NCBI RefSeq assembly: GCF_037176765.1
Contig: NC_090022.1
Coordinates: forward strand, 84,535,391-84,599,390
DNA: 64,000 bases
Reading direction: 5' to 3'
Source of the DNA: Anolis sagrei
Lineage: Eukaryota; Chordata; Lepidosauria; Squamata; Anolidae
Of this stretch, positions 47,177 to 62,342 are shown piece by piece; the first letter of the stretch is position 1, and each line of letters begins with the position of its first letter. Under the pieces are notes generated by a model, which saw only the letters and a list, made by a program, of their open reading frames with translations, searched no databases and had not been told where the DNA came from. The position numbers and the translations under genes are program-made.

Positions 47177-48182
47177 GATATAATGATGGCCATGCATATA
47201 TCCAAAACACACTTACATAAAAGTTACTTGTTAAAAGTGGAACTTTGGTAGCCTGCAAAACTGATCCTTGGGTGGTATTTCCACCTGAACCCAAAAGACC
47301 ATCCAAGTATTGGTGATTGATTCTAGACAAAACTGATACTGTAGACTTTCTCAGTTTGGATGAATGGATAATAAATTATGTATCAATCAGTAAATTTTGA
47401 TGTGTACAGAGTCAGAAAGAGCCACAGTGGTAAGAAGGCTTACATTGTTTGCCCACAACTGAAGCAGCAGAAGGCATAAGACATTAGTTAGCAAAAGCAA
47501 AACTATTGAATAAGACTCCATGATGTTAGGGGAAAAAAAGAGGATGACTTTTAGGAGTTGTCCCCTGGGTTTAAATGGCAGCGCACCAAGAAATTGAGTT
47601 TTTAATGTGATGGCAGAAGCTCAGAAGATGAACAAATGTAAATGAAGCTTATTGAAAGTGGAAACGAAATTAGTTCTGCCAGGCTTGCAGTTTGCTAGCA
47701 AGAGGGCAGGATAGAGAACGCTGACATTTGGGAAAAAGTTAAATCACAAAGACAATGTGTTCTTCTTACAGGGCACTGTTCAACAACAGCTCCGCATTTC
47801 ACAATCTCTATGCATTTACCAGGTAGATAAGAGAAGAAATTGATTTCTGTCCTATCAGTGACTTTTTGATTACCATTCTCTGCTCAAAGGTTTCCCAATC
47901 AAACTGCGTAATAGTCTTAAAGACACACTGCTGACATTGCATCTAAACACAAAAGCTTGGAAGAGATCCTAGGGGGACTTCCAAAACACATACACATTCA
48001 CACCTTAAACAGAAGACCGGAAACCAATTAAACCACATTATTGCATTGAGTTGTCATTGACAAAATACTACATCCATTGCAGGGAAAAAAGAACCATAAA
48101 CCAATGAGTTTGGTGTGCCGTGCAGCCCAAAACTAAAAAGAGGAATGTCCATGGGTAACAAAAAGTGCATACTTTATGGCAA
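47177..48182 (-). other. SLC36A1-like intron, nothing recognised
   Basis: No gene or named repeat seen. Confidence 0.4.
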
Positions 48183-48295
48183 GCCTGCACAATATGTGGC
48201 TCTCCAGCTGTTTTGACCTCCAACTCCCAGAATTCCTGGCAATTGAATAAGCTGGCTAGGGTTTCTGGGAATTGGAGGGCTGCAGGTTGTGCAGG
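48183..48295. mobile_element. Palindromic hAT-type MITE
   Basis: Left 'gcctgcacaatatgtggctc' mirrors right 'gctgcaggttgtgcagg', and 'caactcccagaattcctggc' sits in the left arm. Confidence 0.65.
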
Positions 48296-48420
48296 TCTGC
48301 TTTATGATATTGGCCTTTTCCATTTACCTTCCACCTCTTTCATAGCAGTTAAAGCTAGCGAAATATGAAAATCTACCAGAGACCAGTGTGTTGACCATGC
48401 AGCGCTTTTCAAAACCATAT

Positions 48421-48446
48421 ATCCCCACCACCACCACCACCACTCC
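48421..48446. repeat. (CCA)n microsatellite
   Basis: A run of accacc units; the minus-strand glycine-rich frame across it is an artefact. Confidence 0.85.
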
Positions 48447-49464
48447 CATTGACCTTAGCACTTGCCCTTGTTCTCAAATCCCCTTGGCAGATGCTCAATT
48501 CAGGAGAGCTGCCACATGGGGAGACCTCTGCCGCCCAATGCATCTGAAATGTGCAGCAGTATAGACAGCCTACAATGAAGCCAGCTTTTGTCACACGGGA
48601 AAGTAGGGCATTTTGAAAAGCACAATCACAATGGGCATAGAAGAAAGGAAATTGGTTTGTTGGTTATCGGGTTTGTTAAAAGACTGCTTTAGAGTGTGTG
48701 CCTGTGTGTTTTGAAGTAGGTTTTTGAAAATTCTAAAGAATTCATATTTTCCAGTGAGAAAACCCATTTCCATAAGCCTGGGAAACAAGGGCAGGACAAC
48801 ACAAAACAAATTGGGAAAGAGGTAAGCTACAATACATTGTTATTTGTTTTGTTGTAAGAGTTCAGCTGCTTTTAAAAATAATGACCAGCTATGAAAGCGG
48901 GGAACTGTAGTATTTGCAGAACAGGAACCCAGGCTGTGCCTATTCAGATAAGAGTTGAGCTCCAAGAAATGATGAGGCAGAATGCTAATCCAATGTACTT
49001 ATATATTAGTTATGGACTTTGCATCTAATAGAGTAATCAAAATGGTGGCAGACCTTTTCTAATTGAGTTACAATACATCTGGTCAAGCTACTGAAAATGC
49101 TGGATAGCAACTTTCCTGTATATTCATTCAATGACAACAAAATTTAAGATAGATTGTTCTAACAGAAGTAGACACAAATTCCAGGGGTTTTGCATAACTG
49201 ACCACTTACACAGAAAATACAGCAATATAATTCTGATTATACTGTTCACATTTTAACTTTGTAAGCCACCTTGTGTCCCAGGGTTGGGAAAAAAAGTCAG
49301 AAACAAACAACATTTTAAAAGGCATCCTTAAGAAAGCATTTGACCACAATGACAAATATATCTGAGAGCCACCAATCTAGCAAGTGATATGAATGCACTT
49401 CTCTCAAGTGTCACTGCCTCTCAGGACATTTTGCATCTGGTAAGTGCTTCACCCCATTGGTTTA
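48447..49464 (-). other. SLC36A1-like intron, nothing recognised
   Basis: AT-rich; a short L2-like word ('gtaagccaccttgtgtcccagg') is split near 49261-49282 and may be a LINE tail remnant. Confidence 0.35.
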
Positions 49465-49820
49465 AGTATTACAGAGTTGGAAAAGACCTCATGGGCCATC
49501 CAGTCCAACCATCTGCCAAGAAGCAGGAAAATCGCCTTCAAAGCACCCCTGATTGATGGCCATCCAGCCTCTGTGACAATCCTCCAAAGAAGGAGCCTCC
49601 ACCACACTCCGGGACAGAGAGTCCCACTACTGAACAGCTCTCACATGAGATTCCTCATGTTCAGGTGGAATCTCTTTTCCTGCTGTATGAAGCCATGGTT
49701 CCACATCCTAGTCTTCACAGCAGCAGAAAAAAGCTTGCTCCCTCCTCCCTATGACTTCCCCTCACATATTTATACATGGCCATCTCAGCCTTCTCTTCTT
49801 CAGGCTAAACATACTACTAA
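49465..49820 (-). mobile_element. CR1 LINE 3' fragment, antisense
   Basis: Plus-strand landmarks are complements of the CR1 end: 'gacctcatgggccatccagt', 'ccatctgccaagaagcagga', 'ggagcctccaccacactccg' and 'agccttctcttcttcaggct'. 5'-truncated and broken. Confidence 0.85.
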
Positions 49821-51619
49821 AAGTTCCTGCTTTGGTTGAGATTTCAATTGAGATTTCCCCATGAAGGTTCACTGCTCAACTGACGTCCTTTTGTTATCCT
49901 TCTTGCTCAAGTAGAGAGCCCTCTTTCTCTTCATTTCATATACTGTTTCATTCTCTCATCCATCTTTTCAAAGGAAGGAATAATCTCTCCACCCGATGGA
50001 AGGCATCCATCTCTGTTTAATTTTCCTACAGAACGCTGTGAGTGTGTCTAGACAAATTTCTACTTCTACACTAAAACTCTGCTGGAAGTCTGATCACTTT
50101 AGTGCAGCTTCTGGAAGACAACAGGCCTACACAACTTGAGAGTGATCCTTCCCACGTTACCCATGCATGACATATCTGCCAGAGGTACATCCAGGCAAAA
50201 ATCAACAATATGATTTTTTTTAAAGGGGAGGGTTAGAAGGAACACAGATGGGACTTATGCACACTTAGGACTTGCTTGTCAAGTAAGCACGGACAGGATC
50301 CCACTGCTGCTACTAAGAAAGCACTCCAAATGGAAAGCAAACACATATGAGTGAAGGTGATAAGTGTGTTAATGCAAATTGGAAATAGTCTAAAGCAGAT
50401 TTCGATTGCACCTCTGTCCATCTCAACAACCCTCCTCTAAAGACATCAGGGAGTACTCAGTTGGACCGGCAGAATAACAGTCTGTCAAAACTGCTGCATC
50501 AGGAGCCCCTCTATGACTCAGCCAACTGCCACGTCTCACAGTGAATATGATTTTAACGCCCACTAAAAATATAAAATGAAAGAGGACAGGCAGCAAAACG
50601 AAATTATCCAGCTGCATATCCTCCGCCCTCAGGGGACAGCGATTATGCTCGCCATAGATATTAATTCAAAGGGTTTTTGACTAGACCTCTCTTTCCGTTC
50701 ACTTAGCACTTCAAAACCCTAAAACTCTATCTCCTCTTTGGACACCGAAGCGGTGACGCAGGCTCTTTCAGAGGCTGTGAGATCACTCTGATTAATATTC
50801 ATGCAACCCACTTAATTGCTTTTATCCTTGCTGAGAGCCCGGTTGGTTTAAATTCCCTTGCCTCTGAAGGCACAAAACCTATCAGGGATCTCTGCACTCA
50901 AAAGGAATCGGTGTCCTTCCTCAGCACCTTTCTGACACATGACTAATCCCTCTCATCCAGTGGAGGGAGCGGGGAGGAGGAAATGACTTGCTGTCATCAT
51001 ACACCACCAGCTGCCAGAAGCCATCCACTTTAACCCCTTGTTCTTTCCCAGGCACTTTCTTTTGGCCTTTGGTCCACTCCTGCCCATCTCCCTGAGCTCC
51101 TCTGTCAACTCTCCCAGCAGCTAGCTGATGGAGGCCAATAGCCCTGAGTGATGCCCTGCTGATGCTGTTAGCAACTGAGAAATCATTCCCAAGACAAGTA
51201 AGGGGACAGTTTGGTTTAATGAGAAATACTGGGAGTAGGGAAAGAGAAAATTACAAAGCACCACAAAGAAAGATCCTTAGGAAATGCTCTTCCTACCAAC
51301 GCCTCATGATCACACAGCTCTCATTGCTCAAAGTTTAGCCTCTCTCCATTGGCAAATGGGAGTTATTTACTAGGAACTAATTTAGCTGATGGGCAGTGGC
51401 AGATTTCTTTAAGTAGTGCAGATCTCTTTCCAGCCTGTAACCGCCTTCCTTTACCTATTCACAATCATAAGGACTAGAAGCCTTTTCTGAAAAAGAATGG
51501 TCTCCTTTTCAGTTTGTCTAAATTTTGGTGATAAAGCTCCCACATTGACAGAATGCATGTGTACAGCTTTCTTCCCAAACAACCAACAGTTTTTGTTTAC
51601 AAGGACTGTGCAATCACTT
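49821..51619 (-). other. SLC36A1-like intron, nothing recognised
   Basis: No coding evidence or named repeat. The stretch 50,630-51,130 is less AT-rich than its surroundings and could be conserved non-coding sequence, but that cannot be judged from one sequence. Confidence 0.35.
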
Positions 51620-51624
51620 TCCTT

Positions 51625-51725
51625 GAAGTCTTGTGTGGTTTCCGGCTGCATGACCGTGTTCTAGCAGCATTTTCTCCTGACATTTCACCTGCATCTGTGG
51701 TTGGCATCTTCAGAGAATCATTGAA
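51625..51725. mobile_element. Penelope-like element end fragment (single arm)
   Basis: 'catgaccgtgttctagcagc', 'ttctcctgacatttcacctg' and 'catctgtggttggcatcttc' match one arm of the fragments at 24822-25046 and 40420-40636. Only one arm is present. Confidence 0.6.
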
Positions 51726-52189
51726 CATGTCTCCAACACTCCAAGTGTTATTTAAAAAAGCAATTCCGTAAAGATTTCATATATTTTTCAGCTGGTTTAA
51801 GTCCCTTTTCTACACTTTCTAAATTTATAGTGATACTTTCCACTCCGTAACTGAACTATACAAGAAAAGGATTATGTGAAAACATGGTTTGGAGTCACTT
51901 GCAACTAATACTTCTCAAAATTCTTTGCTGCCAGTGGAAAAATGTGAGTGACAAATAGCTATGTATTTTATCTATCTAGTTTGATCAAGAGAGAAGTGAC
52001 TTAGGTGACGTAATGGCAACTTCAGTTATAATATAAATGCTCTCATGCTTATCAAATTATGACCTCTGGCAATACAATGAAATAATTTGGGTTGAAGCAC
52101 CATGAAAAATATCCTATCATATTTTCAAGCTGCAAATTTGAGACACCAAGGTGCTAAGAATACAGACAACATGGAGTGGCTTTGGAGAA

Positions 52190-52600
52190 GAACAAAACAT
52201 ACAAGGAAAGGTTGAGGGAGCTCAGCATGCCCAAGATGGTGAAGAGAAGACTGAGGGGTGACGTGGTGCACTTTCAAAATATCTAATGAGAGGAGGGTGC
52301 AGGTTTATTCTCTGCTGTCCTAGAACAGTGGTCCCCAACCTTTGGTCCCCCAGGTGTTCAACTCCCACAATTCCTAACAGCTGGTACGCTGGCTGGGATT
52401 CTGGGAGTTGAGGTCCAAAACATCTTGAGGACCCAAGGGTTGGGAACCACTGTTCTAGAGGGTAGCACCAGGTCTAATTATTTTAAGTTATGGGGGGGGG
52501 GGGAGGGTGGATGTCAACTGAACATCAAAAGGAACTTATTGATGGTAACATCTCCACCTCTGAAAGTGATGAATTTAAAAGAAGGGTTCTCCTTCAGGTC
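52190..52600 (+). mobile_element. Old CR1 fragment interrupted by a MITE
   Basis: 'aaaggttgagggagctcagc' and 'agaagactgaggggtgacgt' before 52326, and 'ggtagcaccaggtctaatta', 'gaacatcaaaaggaacttat' after 52452, follow the CR1 3' order but are very diverged. A MITE and a poly-G run (about 52491-52502) interrupt it. Confidence 0.6.
52326..52452. mobile_element. Palindromic hAT-type MITE inside old CR1
   Basis: Left 'cagtggtccccaacctttgg' mirrors right 'aagggttgggaaccactg'. Flanking 'cctaga' and 'tctaga' words may be the decayed target duplication. Confidence 0.75.
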
Positions 52601-52837
52601 CCAAACAGGCTCACATGCTCTGTCCTATATCCTGAACCTAAGCCATATACGAATATAAAGGTAATAACCAGCACTTTGAGTTTGCCTGGAAACAGATGTG
52701 CAGCCAGTGAGGGTGTTGTTTTATTTTAAAGGAGAATCGATGCTTCTGGAATTTTTTCAGATATGACAGTTAAAGTTGTTTAACCAAATGGTTCTGGGCA
52801 TTAAAAAAAAACTAAGTGAATGGCTCTTGCAATTTGT

Positions 52838-52900
52838 CTGTGTGTGTGTGTGTGTCAGGACTTGAGAAACTGCAAGTTGCTTCAGGTGTGACAATGGACA
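52838..52900 (-). mobile_element. (TG)n plus tRNA-SINE 3' end, antisense fragment
   Basis: A tgtgtg run (about 52838-52855) leads into 'tcaggacttgagaaactgca' and 'agttgcttcaggtgtgac', the complement of the SINE family at 10518-10782. Confidence 0.6.
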
Positions 52901-53139
52901 GAGAACTTCAAAAGGCCTACAAGCTACATGCTGACCATTCAGGGCTACAAACGTTTTCTGGAGGAGGGCAGCGTGTAGTCAATTTTAGCAGATGTGTCCT
53001 CCTTTTTTCAGTCTTCCACAGCATCTACCACATTGTTCAGAAAGTTCCCCAGACTCTCAAAGCACATTTTGAGGACACTGGGCAGCAGGAATGGAAGACA
53101 GTCTCAAAAGAAAATGCCTCCCTTCACAGTCTGATTCTA

Positions 53140-53369
53140 CATTGCCACCTGAAGTCCGTGCCTTGCGGGACTTATTAGCTTTCCGCAGGGCATGCAAGAC
53201 ATACCTGTTTCGACAGGCCTTTGATTGTTGATTTGCTGTTTTTAAATTGTTTTTAAATTGTTTTAAATTGTGTTAGATTTTAGTCATTCTTGTAAGCCGC
53301 TCCGAGCCCCAGGGGAGTGGCGACATATAAGCTTGAATAATAAATAAATAAATAAATAAATAAATAAAA
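53140..53369 (+). mobile_element. L2 LINE 3' end
   Basis: The segment includes a coding remnant ('agacatacctgtttcgacag', encoding TYLFRQ, then 'gcctttgattg'), the terminus 'gtaagccgctccgagcccca' and an (AAAT)n tail at about 53339-53367. Confidence 0.75.
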
Positions 53370-55032
<1,663 letters not shown>

Positions 55033-55140
55033 AAGAGGCAGGGCTGTAACCCAGTGGCAGAGCATATGTATTTCATATAAGAGATCCTGGGATAAATTAG
55101 CTGTATCTTCAGTACGAGCTGTGGAAAACCACTCTGAAAT
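55033..55140 (+). mobile_element. Degenerate tRNA-derived SINE fragment
   Basis: 'ctgtaacccagtggcagagc' resembles a tRNA box A region and 'agagatcctgggataaa' a decayed box B region. This head type differs from the other two tRNA-SINE families in the window. Confidence 0.45.
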
Positions 55141-55266
55141 ACCAGGAAAATAAGATTCTGCTGCTGTCTTCTCCTTTTTTGCCTTGTCTTTTACTTGTGT
55201 TGTATTTTGAAATGGTCATATGAGTGGTCAAATAAATAAATAAATAAATAAATATCACTCTGAAAT
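55130..55266 (+). mobile_element. Short retroposed insert with (AAAT)n tail and 11-bp target duplication
   Basis: The insert is 55141-55255 and ends in an aaat run (about 55231-55253). It is bracketed by cactctgaaat at 55130-55140 and 55256-55266. It splits the SINE fragment at 55033. Its own family is not recognised; the tail suggests L2-driven retroposition. Confidence 0.6.
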
Positions 55267-55363
55267 GCTGGAGCACCACAGTCAACCTCAGATGACAGGA
55301 CCAGGATGTATAAGTCAATGATCTTGTTCATTAAAGGACAGCCCACTATATTCTTTTGCAATA

Positions 55364-55582
55364 CAGTCAGACTTCCTTAACCATGGCTTTAACCACCCAT
55401 GGCTTTAAAATATCCCTCTACTCTGGAGAGAAAAAGAATTACCAAAAAGCAAACATTTAGTTTTCCATTTTATAAAAGGAATGCTATTTTACTATACCAC
55501 TGTATATAACTTGAGCATCCACAGATTTCAGTATCCATTGGGGTTCTGAAACCAAACCTCAGCAGATAGCAAGGGTCGACTG
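55364..55582. mobile_element. Tigger-like MITE
   Basis: It starts cagtcagacttccttaacca after TA and ends, in reverse complement, cagtcgacccttgctatctg. It is a relative of 5704-5904 ('gagcatccacagatttcagt' equals the complement-side 'ggatgct' core). Confidence 0.65.
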
Positions 55583-56720
55583 TTTATCGCCTGATAGTAG
55601 GGCCTGGAAAATCTAAACAAGTTAGGCATATCTGATCTGGAATTCTGAAATCTAAAATATTCCAAAATTGTTCACATAGTGACCCTTTTGTTCCTGATGT
55701 TCAATGTACACAAACTTGCACACACATGTTTTCAAATGTTGTATAAAATGACCTTCAGACTATGCATATAAAGTGCATATGAAACATAAATGAAATTCAT
55801 GCTTAGAGTTGGATCTTATTGTGTGTGTGTGTATTCATATCTATATGTGTAGACACAGGAATTCCAAAATTTGAAGAAATCTGAAATCTAAAACACTTTT
55901 GGGACCAAGCAATTTGGAGAAGAGATATTCAACCTGTCTTACATCAACAACCCAAAAACCCTGTATTTCATATTTTTACAAAGAGATTAAATAAATATTT
56001 TCAACCAATCCTTTTAATAAGCATGATTGTATTCTAATTTTGTTTTCCTTTTTTTTAAAAAAAGTGCTGAAGCATACCTTCAAAGCAGTTATCAGCTTCA
56101 GTCATGAATACCAGTATTTCACAGTTTTTGATTACTCCCTCTCCCCCACAGCCGCACAGTTGCCAACATTGGCACTGGTGAAACATCTAGGCAAATCTGA
56201 CGTCACAACTGCTTGCCCTTTCACCAGCTTGACTCAAAGGCAAGTTATTTTGGGAGCTACACAGAAAGCAGGTTTACATAGAGGGAAGGGTGCAGGAAAG
56301 GAAGTGTGTTATATAAAAATTTAACTTTGAAAAGTTAATGGAAGGGACATTTTGATGTTTTGAGACAATCTTCTGAAGGTTGATATGCTGCAGCAAAGTA
56401 ATTTCAGACAAGGCACTGAAATAAGTTATTGCTGCTGAACTAGCTCTTAGCAAGTAGTTTGTTTTTATGCATTTTGGCTTCAATTGAAACTATGGGTTCT
56501 TATTTCACAAGAGTTAACTAATGAAGCATAGTCAAATAATATAACAATTGTGCAATTACTGTTATTGCAAAAGGCAATTTTTTAAATGAATGGAGCCACC
56601 ATTTGCTTTAGGTAAGCACCCCACCCGAATCCTGCAAAGGAGCACATAAAAAAATAAAAAGGGTGACACAGAGGCAAATAGCTTTAGTCAGGAGAAAGCT
56701 CTGTCTGTGACCCATTATAG
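55583..56720 (-). other. SLC36A1-like intron, nothing recognised
   Basis: AT-rich intron sequence without a supported feature. Confidence 0.4.
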
Positions 56721-56863
56721 CAGTGGTTCTTAACCTGTGGGTCCCCAGATGTTTTGGCCTTCAACTCCCAGAAATCTTAACAGCTGGTAAACTGGCTAGG
56801 ATTTCTGGGAGTTGTAGGCCAAAACATCTGAGGACCCACAGGTTGAGAACCACTGCACTATAG
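56713..56863. mobile_element. Palindromic hAT-type MITE ('ggttctcaacc' subfamily)
   Basis: The element is 56721-56855 ('cagtggttcttaacctgtgg' to 'acaggttgagaaccactg'). It is flanked by cattatag and cactatag, an 8-bp duplication with one mismatch. Confidence 0.8.
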
Positions 56864-56899
56864 CAAAGCTATTTAAAATTTCATCAGTATATGCACAGA

Positions 56900-56935
56900 A
56901 AAGGCAAGCCCAGATTTTTATCTGGGCTTGCCTTT
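56900..56935. repeat. Perfect 16-bp hairpin with TTTT loop
   Basis: aaaggcaagcccagat at 56900-56915 pairs completely with 56920-56935 around a four-base loop. It lies 45 bp beyond a MITE. It may be the core of a decayed MITE; no function can be assigned. Confidence 0.8.
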
Positions 56936-58009
56936 AAACCGCCGGCTTCAAGACCAAATCGTGGTTTGTATGCTACAGGTAGCATCAACTACCTAAAGCC
57001 ACTTGCTAAGTAACAAGTGACACAGCACAGACACATTTGATTTTGAAGAGTTTCTCCAAGTGATGGGCCCTGATTAATCATGAACTCTGTGTCAACCTGA
57101 AATGTGCATGGTTAACATGATGTGATACTTCGCACTTCCATCTTCAAAAGCACTTTGGAAATTATTAGTCCTCACTTCCAGGGGACTTTAAAATGAAGCA
57201 ACATGTTCTAGAAAAAAGAAAGGCATTAGGGAGTCCTATAACTCCAGTTATAATAGGTGTGAGTGATAAGAACACAGATAATAAGCAAAATCTGAAAGAG
57301 CTTCTGATAGGGCAATCAGTGGTGAAATATCTTTCATACAGGAATCAAGTCCATCTGAAAGCCAGCCTTTATTAAAACAACTTCTCAGGGTTACACAGAG
57401 AATTCAGATTTTGCACAGATTAATTAAGATGGGAAAACTCTTCCAATATTCCACCCCAACAAATCAATCCGGCATAATTACCTTATAGGAGAGCATCTCT
57501 CCCATCCACCATGAAGGGAAAGTAATAGGTGAAACCTGCCATTATACCTTTACTTGAATGTAGTGTTCCCAGGCAACTGTATTTTCTAACCAGTCCATAC
57601 ATATTGACTGTTTTTGGGGACAAGACTGGGGTGTTGGTTCAATAAAGTAGCACAGCTTTTTTTTCCCCAAAGGAGAGGAAAGAACCCAGGAAGCCACAAA
57701 AACATACTACAATTGAGATTATTCTCTATAATGAAATAAGCAAATGGATCACCACAAATGAGCAAATGACACTATGGGTAGGGCATCTGATATTACACTG
57801 CTCCCTGCCCAGGGAACCTATAAAAAAACAATGCATCATAGGCATAAGTGAACAATCAATCAATTTAGTTTCTGTCAAGATTTGATCAAAACTGCAAGAT
57901 TACTACTTGCAGCCCAGACTACAATAACCATATAATCATAATTTCTGAACTTTCTGCTGAGGCCATATTGGTGCCTTATAACGTGTTGCAATGTGTGTGT
58001 TGCAACATG
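56936..58009 (-). other. SLC36A1-like intron, nothing recognised
   Basis: AT-rich intron sequence without a supported feature. Confidence 0.4.
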
Positions 58010-58200
58010 TTATACACACACCTTCAAGTTACCTGTCTACTTATGGTGACCCAATGAGTTTCATAAGCAAGAAAGAGTTGGTTCTTTCCCCTAAAAGATA
58101 GATTACAGCATCCAGTATTTGATGATGATCACCCATCCAAGTACTAACTAGAGCTGCTCTTGCTTAGATTCCAAGATCAGACAGCAAATGATAACTTTAG
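58010..58200 (-). mobile_element. 5S rRNA-derived SINE, antisense
   Basis: On the minus strand it reads 'tctgatcttggaatctaagc', then 'tagttagtacttggatgggt', the conserved 5S core, and ends in a tail that is the complement of 'caccttcaagttacctgtct' and 'acttatggtgaccc'. The tail is shared with the tRNA-headed squamate SINEs. More diverged than the copy at 11455. Confidence 0.75.
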
Positions 58201-59696
<1,496 letters not shown>

Positions 59697-61060
59697 TACT
59701 GTATTTCATTGCATAATAGTCACCCTATTTTATCCTCTTTTTATCAAGAAAAGGAGGTGTGACTATTACACAGTAAACAGTTTAGGCTTCCACATGTCTC
59801 ATTGCACTTCATAAATAGCAGCTTTGCTCGCTCATCCTCCCCCTTTTAACAAAGGTGCTTCATTCACTCACTTGCCTTCCCACTTGCCTTTTAGGCACAG
59901 TGCTTTACAGCAGCTGAGTCCAAAAGCACTGGGTTGAAGAGAGCAAGCAGGTGAGTGTGGTAAGCAGGTGAGTGAATGAATCAAGCACCCTTGCTGAAAG
60001 TGGGCAGATGGATGGTGCAAAGCGGCCACCAATTTGTAAAGATGGCACCCAGTTTGTAACGGTGCCACCAATTTGTAACGGTTTGTAAAGGAGCTACCAC
60101 TTTGTAAGGACTTATTAAATTGATAACACAACCAATAGCTTGTGACATTAATTTGTGCTTTCTTCAATGTGTAGCGTGGTTTATCTTGAAAGTATTTGTA
60201 ACAGAGACTTGGCTTTAGAAGAAATTGTAACAAGTTTATTGTAGTATAGAAGAAGCTTGATGGTTTCAATGTTTCTTATCTCTTAGAGGCACATATCTTC
60301 AGAGAGGTTACATTTATAACATTTCATAAAACAACTCTTGAGACTACTATTCCTTCCACTAAACAGGTTTCAAACTTATTTTCCTTCAAAATATGTTTCT
60401 TTCTTTAACAGATTGCTTCAGGTACAAGCTTATTCTTTCCTTATGTTATTTCTGTTGCAGTAAATATTCTTATTAGGGTTCTCTCACTCTTTTTACTCAT
60501 ACACTAACCACTAATCTAAATAAGTTAACTTGACCTATCTAAACCTCACAGGCTAAAAGCCAAAACCTTCCTGATTCTCAACACAGTGGAATCAGCCTTT
60601 TCCTGTAGTTCTTCGAGTACAAACTACCTTACTGGTTCTCAACACACAACAGAACCAGCCTTCCCTGTAGTTCGCTGACTACAGACTAACTGTTTTAAAA
60701 TGGCTGCCCTGCTAAGTGGCAGTTGGCTCCGCCCCTTTTTCCATGGCAACTCAGCTCAAAGTGAGCTAAGCTGGCTACCATCCCCCAGTTATGCTATTCT
60801 ATATACTTACCCTTTTAAACACCTATCTATAATTATACATAACTGTAGATTAAAACTCACACTTCACCACAGATGGGCAAAGCTGTCTTCCTCCAATGGC
60901 TACACTGCATGCTGGTCTTCTCATCTGCCAGGACTACATTGGGTGATGAATCAAGGATGTGACTATTATGTGAAGAAAGTGAAAAATACCAATCTGGGCA
61001 CCAAGAAAATGAGTGTGCAACTATTACATGGTGGTGACTATTATGCAATGAAATATAGTA
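59697..61060. mobile_element. Terminal-inverted-repeat DNA transposon, flanked by TA
   Basis: The element is 59699-61058 (1,360 bp) with TA at 59697-59698 and 61059-61060. The ends are inverted: left ctgtatttcattgcataata, right in reverse complement ctatatttcattgcataata, matching over about 26 bp. Related 'tgactattac' words recur inside near both ends (59761 and 60959, 61020). No transposase frame is evident. Its middle is occupied by LTR-like sequence. Confidence 0.75.
60060..60850 (-). mobile_element. Possible solo-LTR-like sequence (fossil), antisense, inside the DNA transposon
   Basis: Read on the minus strand the segment has a promoter-like 5' part, an AATAAA in 'tacaataaacttgttacaat' and a short tail, the order expected in an LTR. 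Family uncertain and limits approximate. No internal coding region is recognised; it looks like an old remnant. Confidence 0.35.
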
Positions 61061-61389
61061 ATTAACAACCACATTCAAAATTTCTTGTATCTTTCCACCC
61101 AGTTCCAAGCAATACAACTGTATGTGAAAAATTCACTCAGATGGGAAACTGGTACTCATGAAAAGCTAGCGCCTAATATGAGGCTATTAAACTAGCTTCA
61201 CAAGCCATTGCACAATTAAGATAATAGCTTGTACAAATATTTATTAGATGAGATGTCATGACCTTGTTTTTATACATTTTAATGATAAAAAATATATAGC
61301 GCCCTTAAACTTTAATGAGAACATCACCAATCAGTTTATTTATAATATATTTTCAACACTGGTACACCAAATACATTTTAGATCAAACA

Positions 61390-61700
61390 TACAGAGAGGG
61401 AAAACTGTGGTGGTGTTGTTAAATGTCTTTGGGTTGATTATGGTGACTTATATTGGTCCTGTGAATGTGAGACTTCCAAGTCAACCTACCCTCAACAGCC
61501 CTATTCAGATCTTGCAGACTCAGAGCTATGGCCTCCTTGATTAAGCTGAATCATCTGGAATGCAGTCTTCCACTTTACCAATTATTACTGCCTTTTCTAG
61601 TGAACTATGTCTTTGCATGACATGACCAAAGTATGACAGCCTCAATTTTGTATCTTGGCTTCTAGACAGAAGTTCAAATCTGATTTGTTCTAGGGATCAT
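61390..61700 (-). mobile_element. Possible LINE fragment (RTE-like), antisense
   Basis: 'gacttccaagtcaacctacc' and 'acagccctattcagatcttg' with 'atggcctccttgattaagct' follow the order of a dispersed repeat common in reptile genomes, which I recall but cannot name with certainty. Confidence 0.35.
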
Positions 61701-62342
61701 GCATTTGTCTTTTTAACAGTCTCTGGTTTCCCCAGATTTCTTATCCAGGGTTTTCACAACAGACGCTTGGTTTAAATTGTGTACTGAAAGCTTTTTAATT
61801 ATATTGTGCTTTTGAAAAGTCACATCCAACCTTAGATCTCATGTTGGAGAAAGGTGGGATATAAACAAAATAAAATATGCATACTACTCCAGGGGGAAAA
61901 GTAATATGAAACCAGAGAAAACATTTAATCACTTCGCCTTCATAGATGGTACCTTCATTAACCTTGCCCGAACACACAGTACACACAGCTTTACCACCTA
62001 TAAAGATTACTGCAAAAATGTGCACAGTTTTCTCTAACAATTCTGATATCCGAATGAACTTTGACTTTTATGTTTGAACAGTAGCTCAATAAAGAGTGCA
62101 GCACAGTAGTTAAGTAGGATTCCATCCACACCTCCTCTTTCCTCCTCCTTATTTACAAGTGCTCAAAGGATCAACTTTCAGAGTGCTGCACAACTAAAGC
62201 AATCTCCCAGCCCTGATTGCTTTTTTTTGGCAGAGTTCAGAAAATGCAAATGTTTTGAATTACAGTTCCCCAAATTCCCTATCCAGATCGCTATTCTCTA
62301 TAAGTTTACCCCAAACTGCTTTTCATTTCTTCTCTGCCTTCT
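61701..62342. other. SLC36A1-like intron or flank, LINE tail remnant
   Basis: 'ggagaaaggtgggatataaa' at about 61847-61866 is an L2-type 3' terminus remnant. Otherwise nothing is recognised. Confidence 0.35.

Noticed and set aside
59868-60269. A minus-strand 133-codon frame in the DNA transposon
   Set aside because: Repetitive product spanning the transposon and LTR-like parts; no domain recognised.
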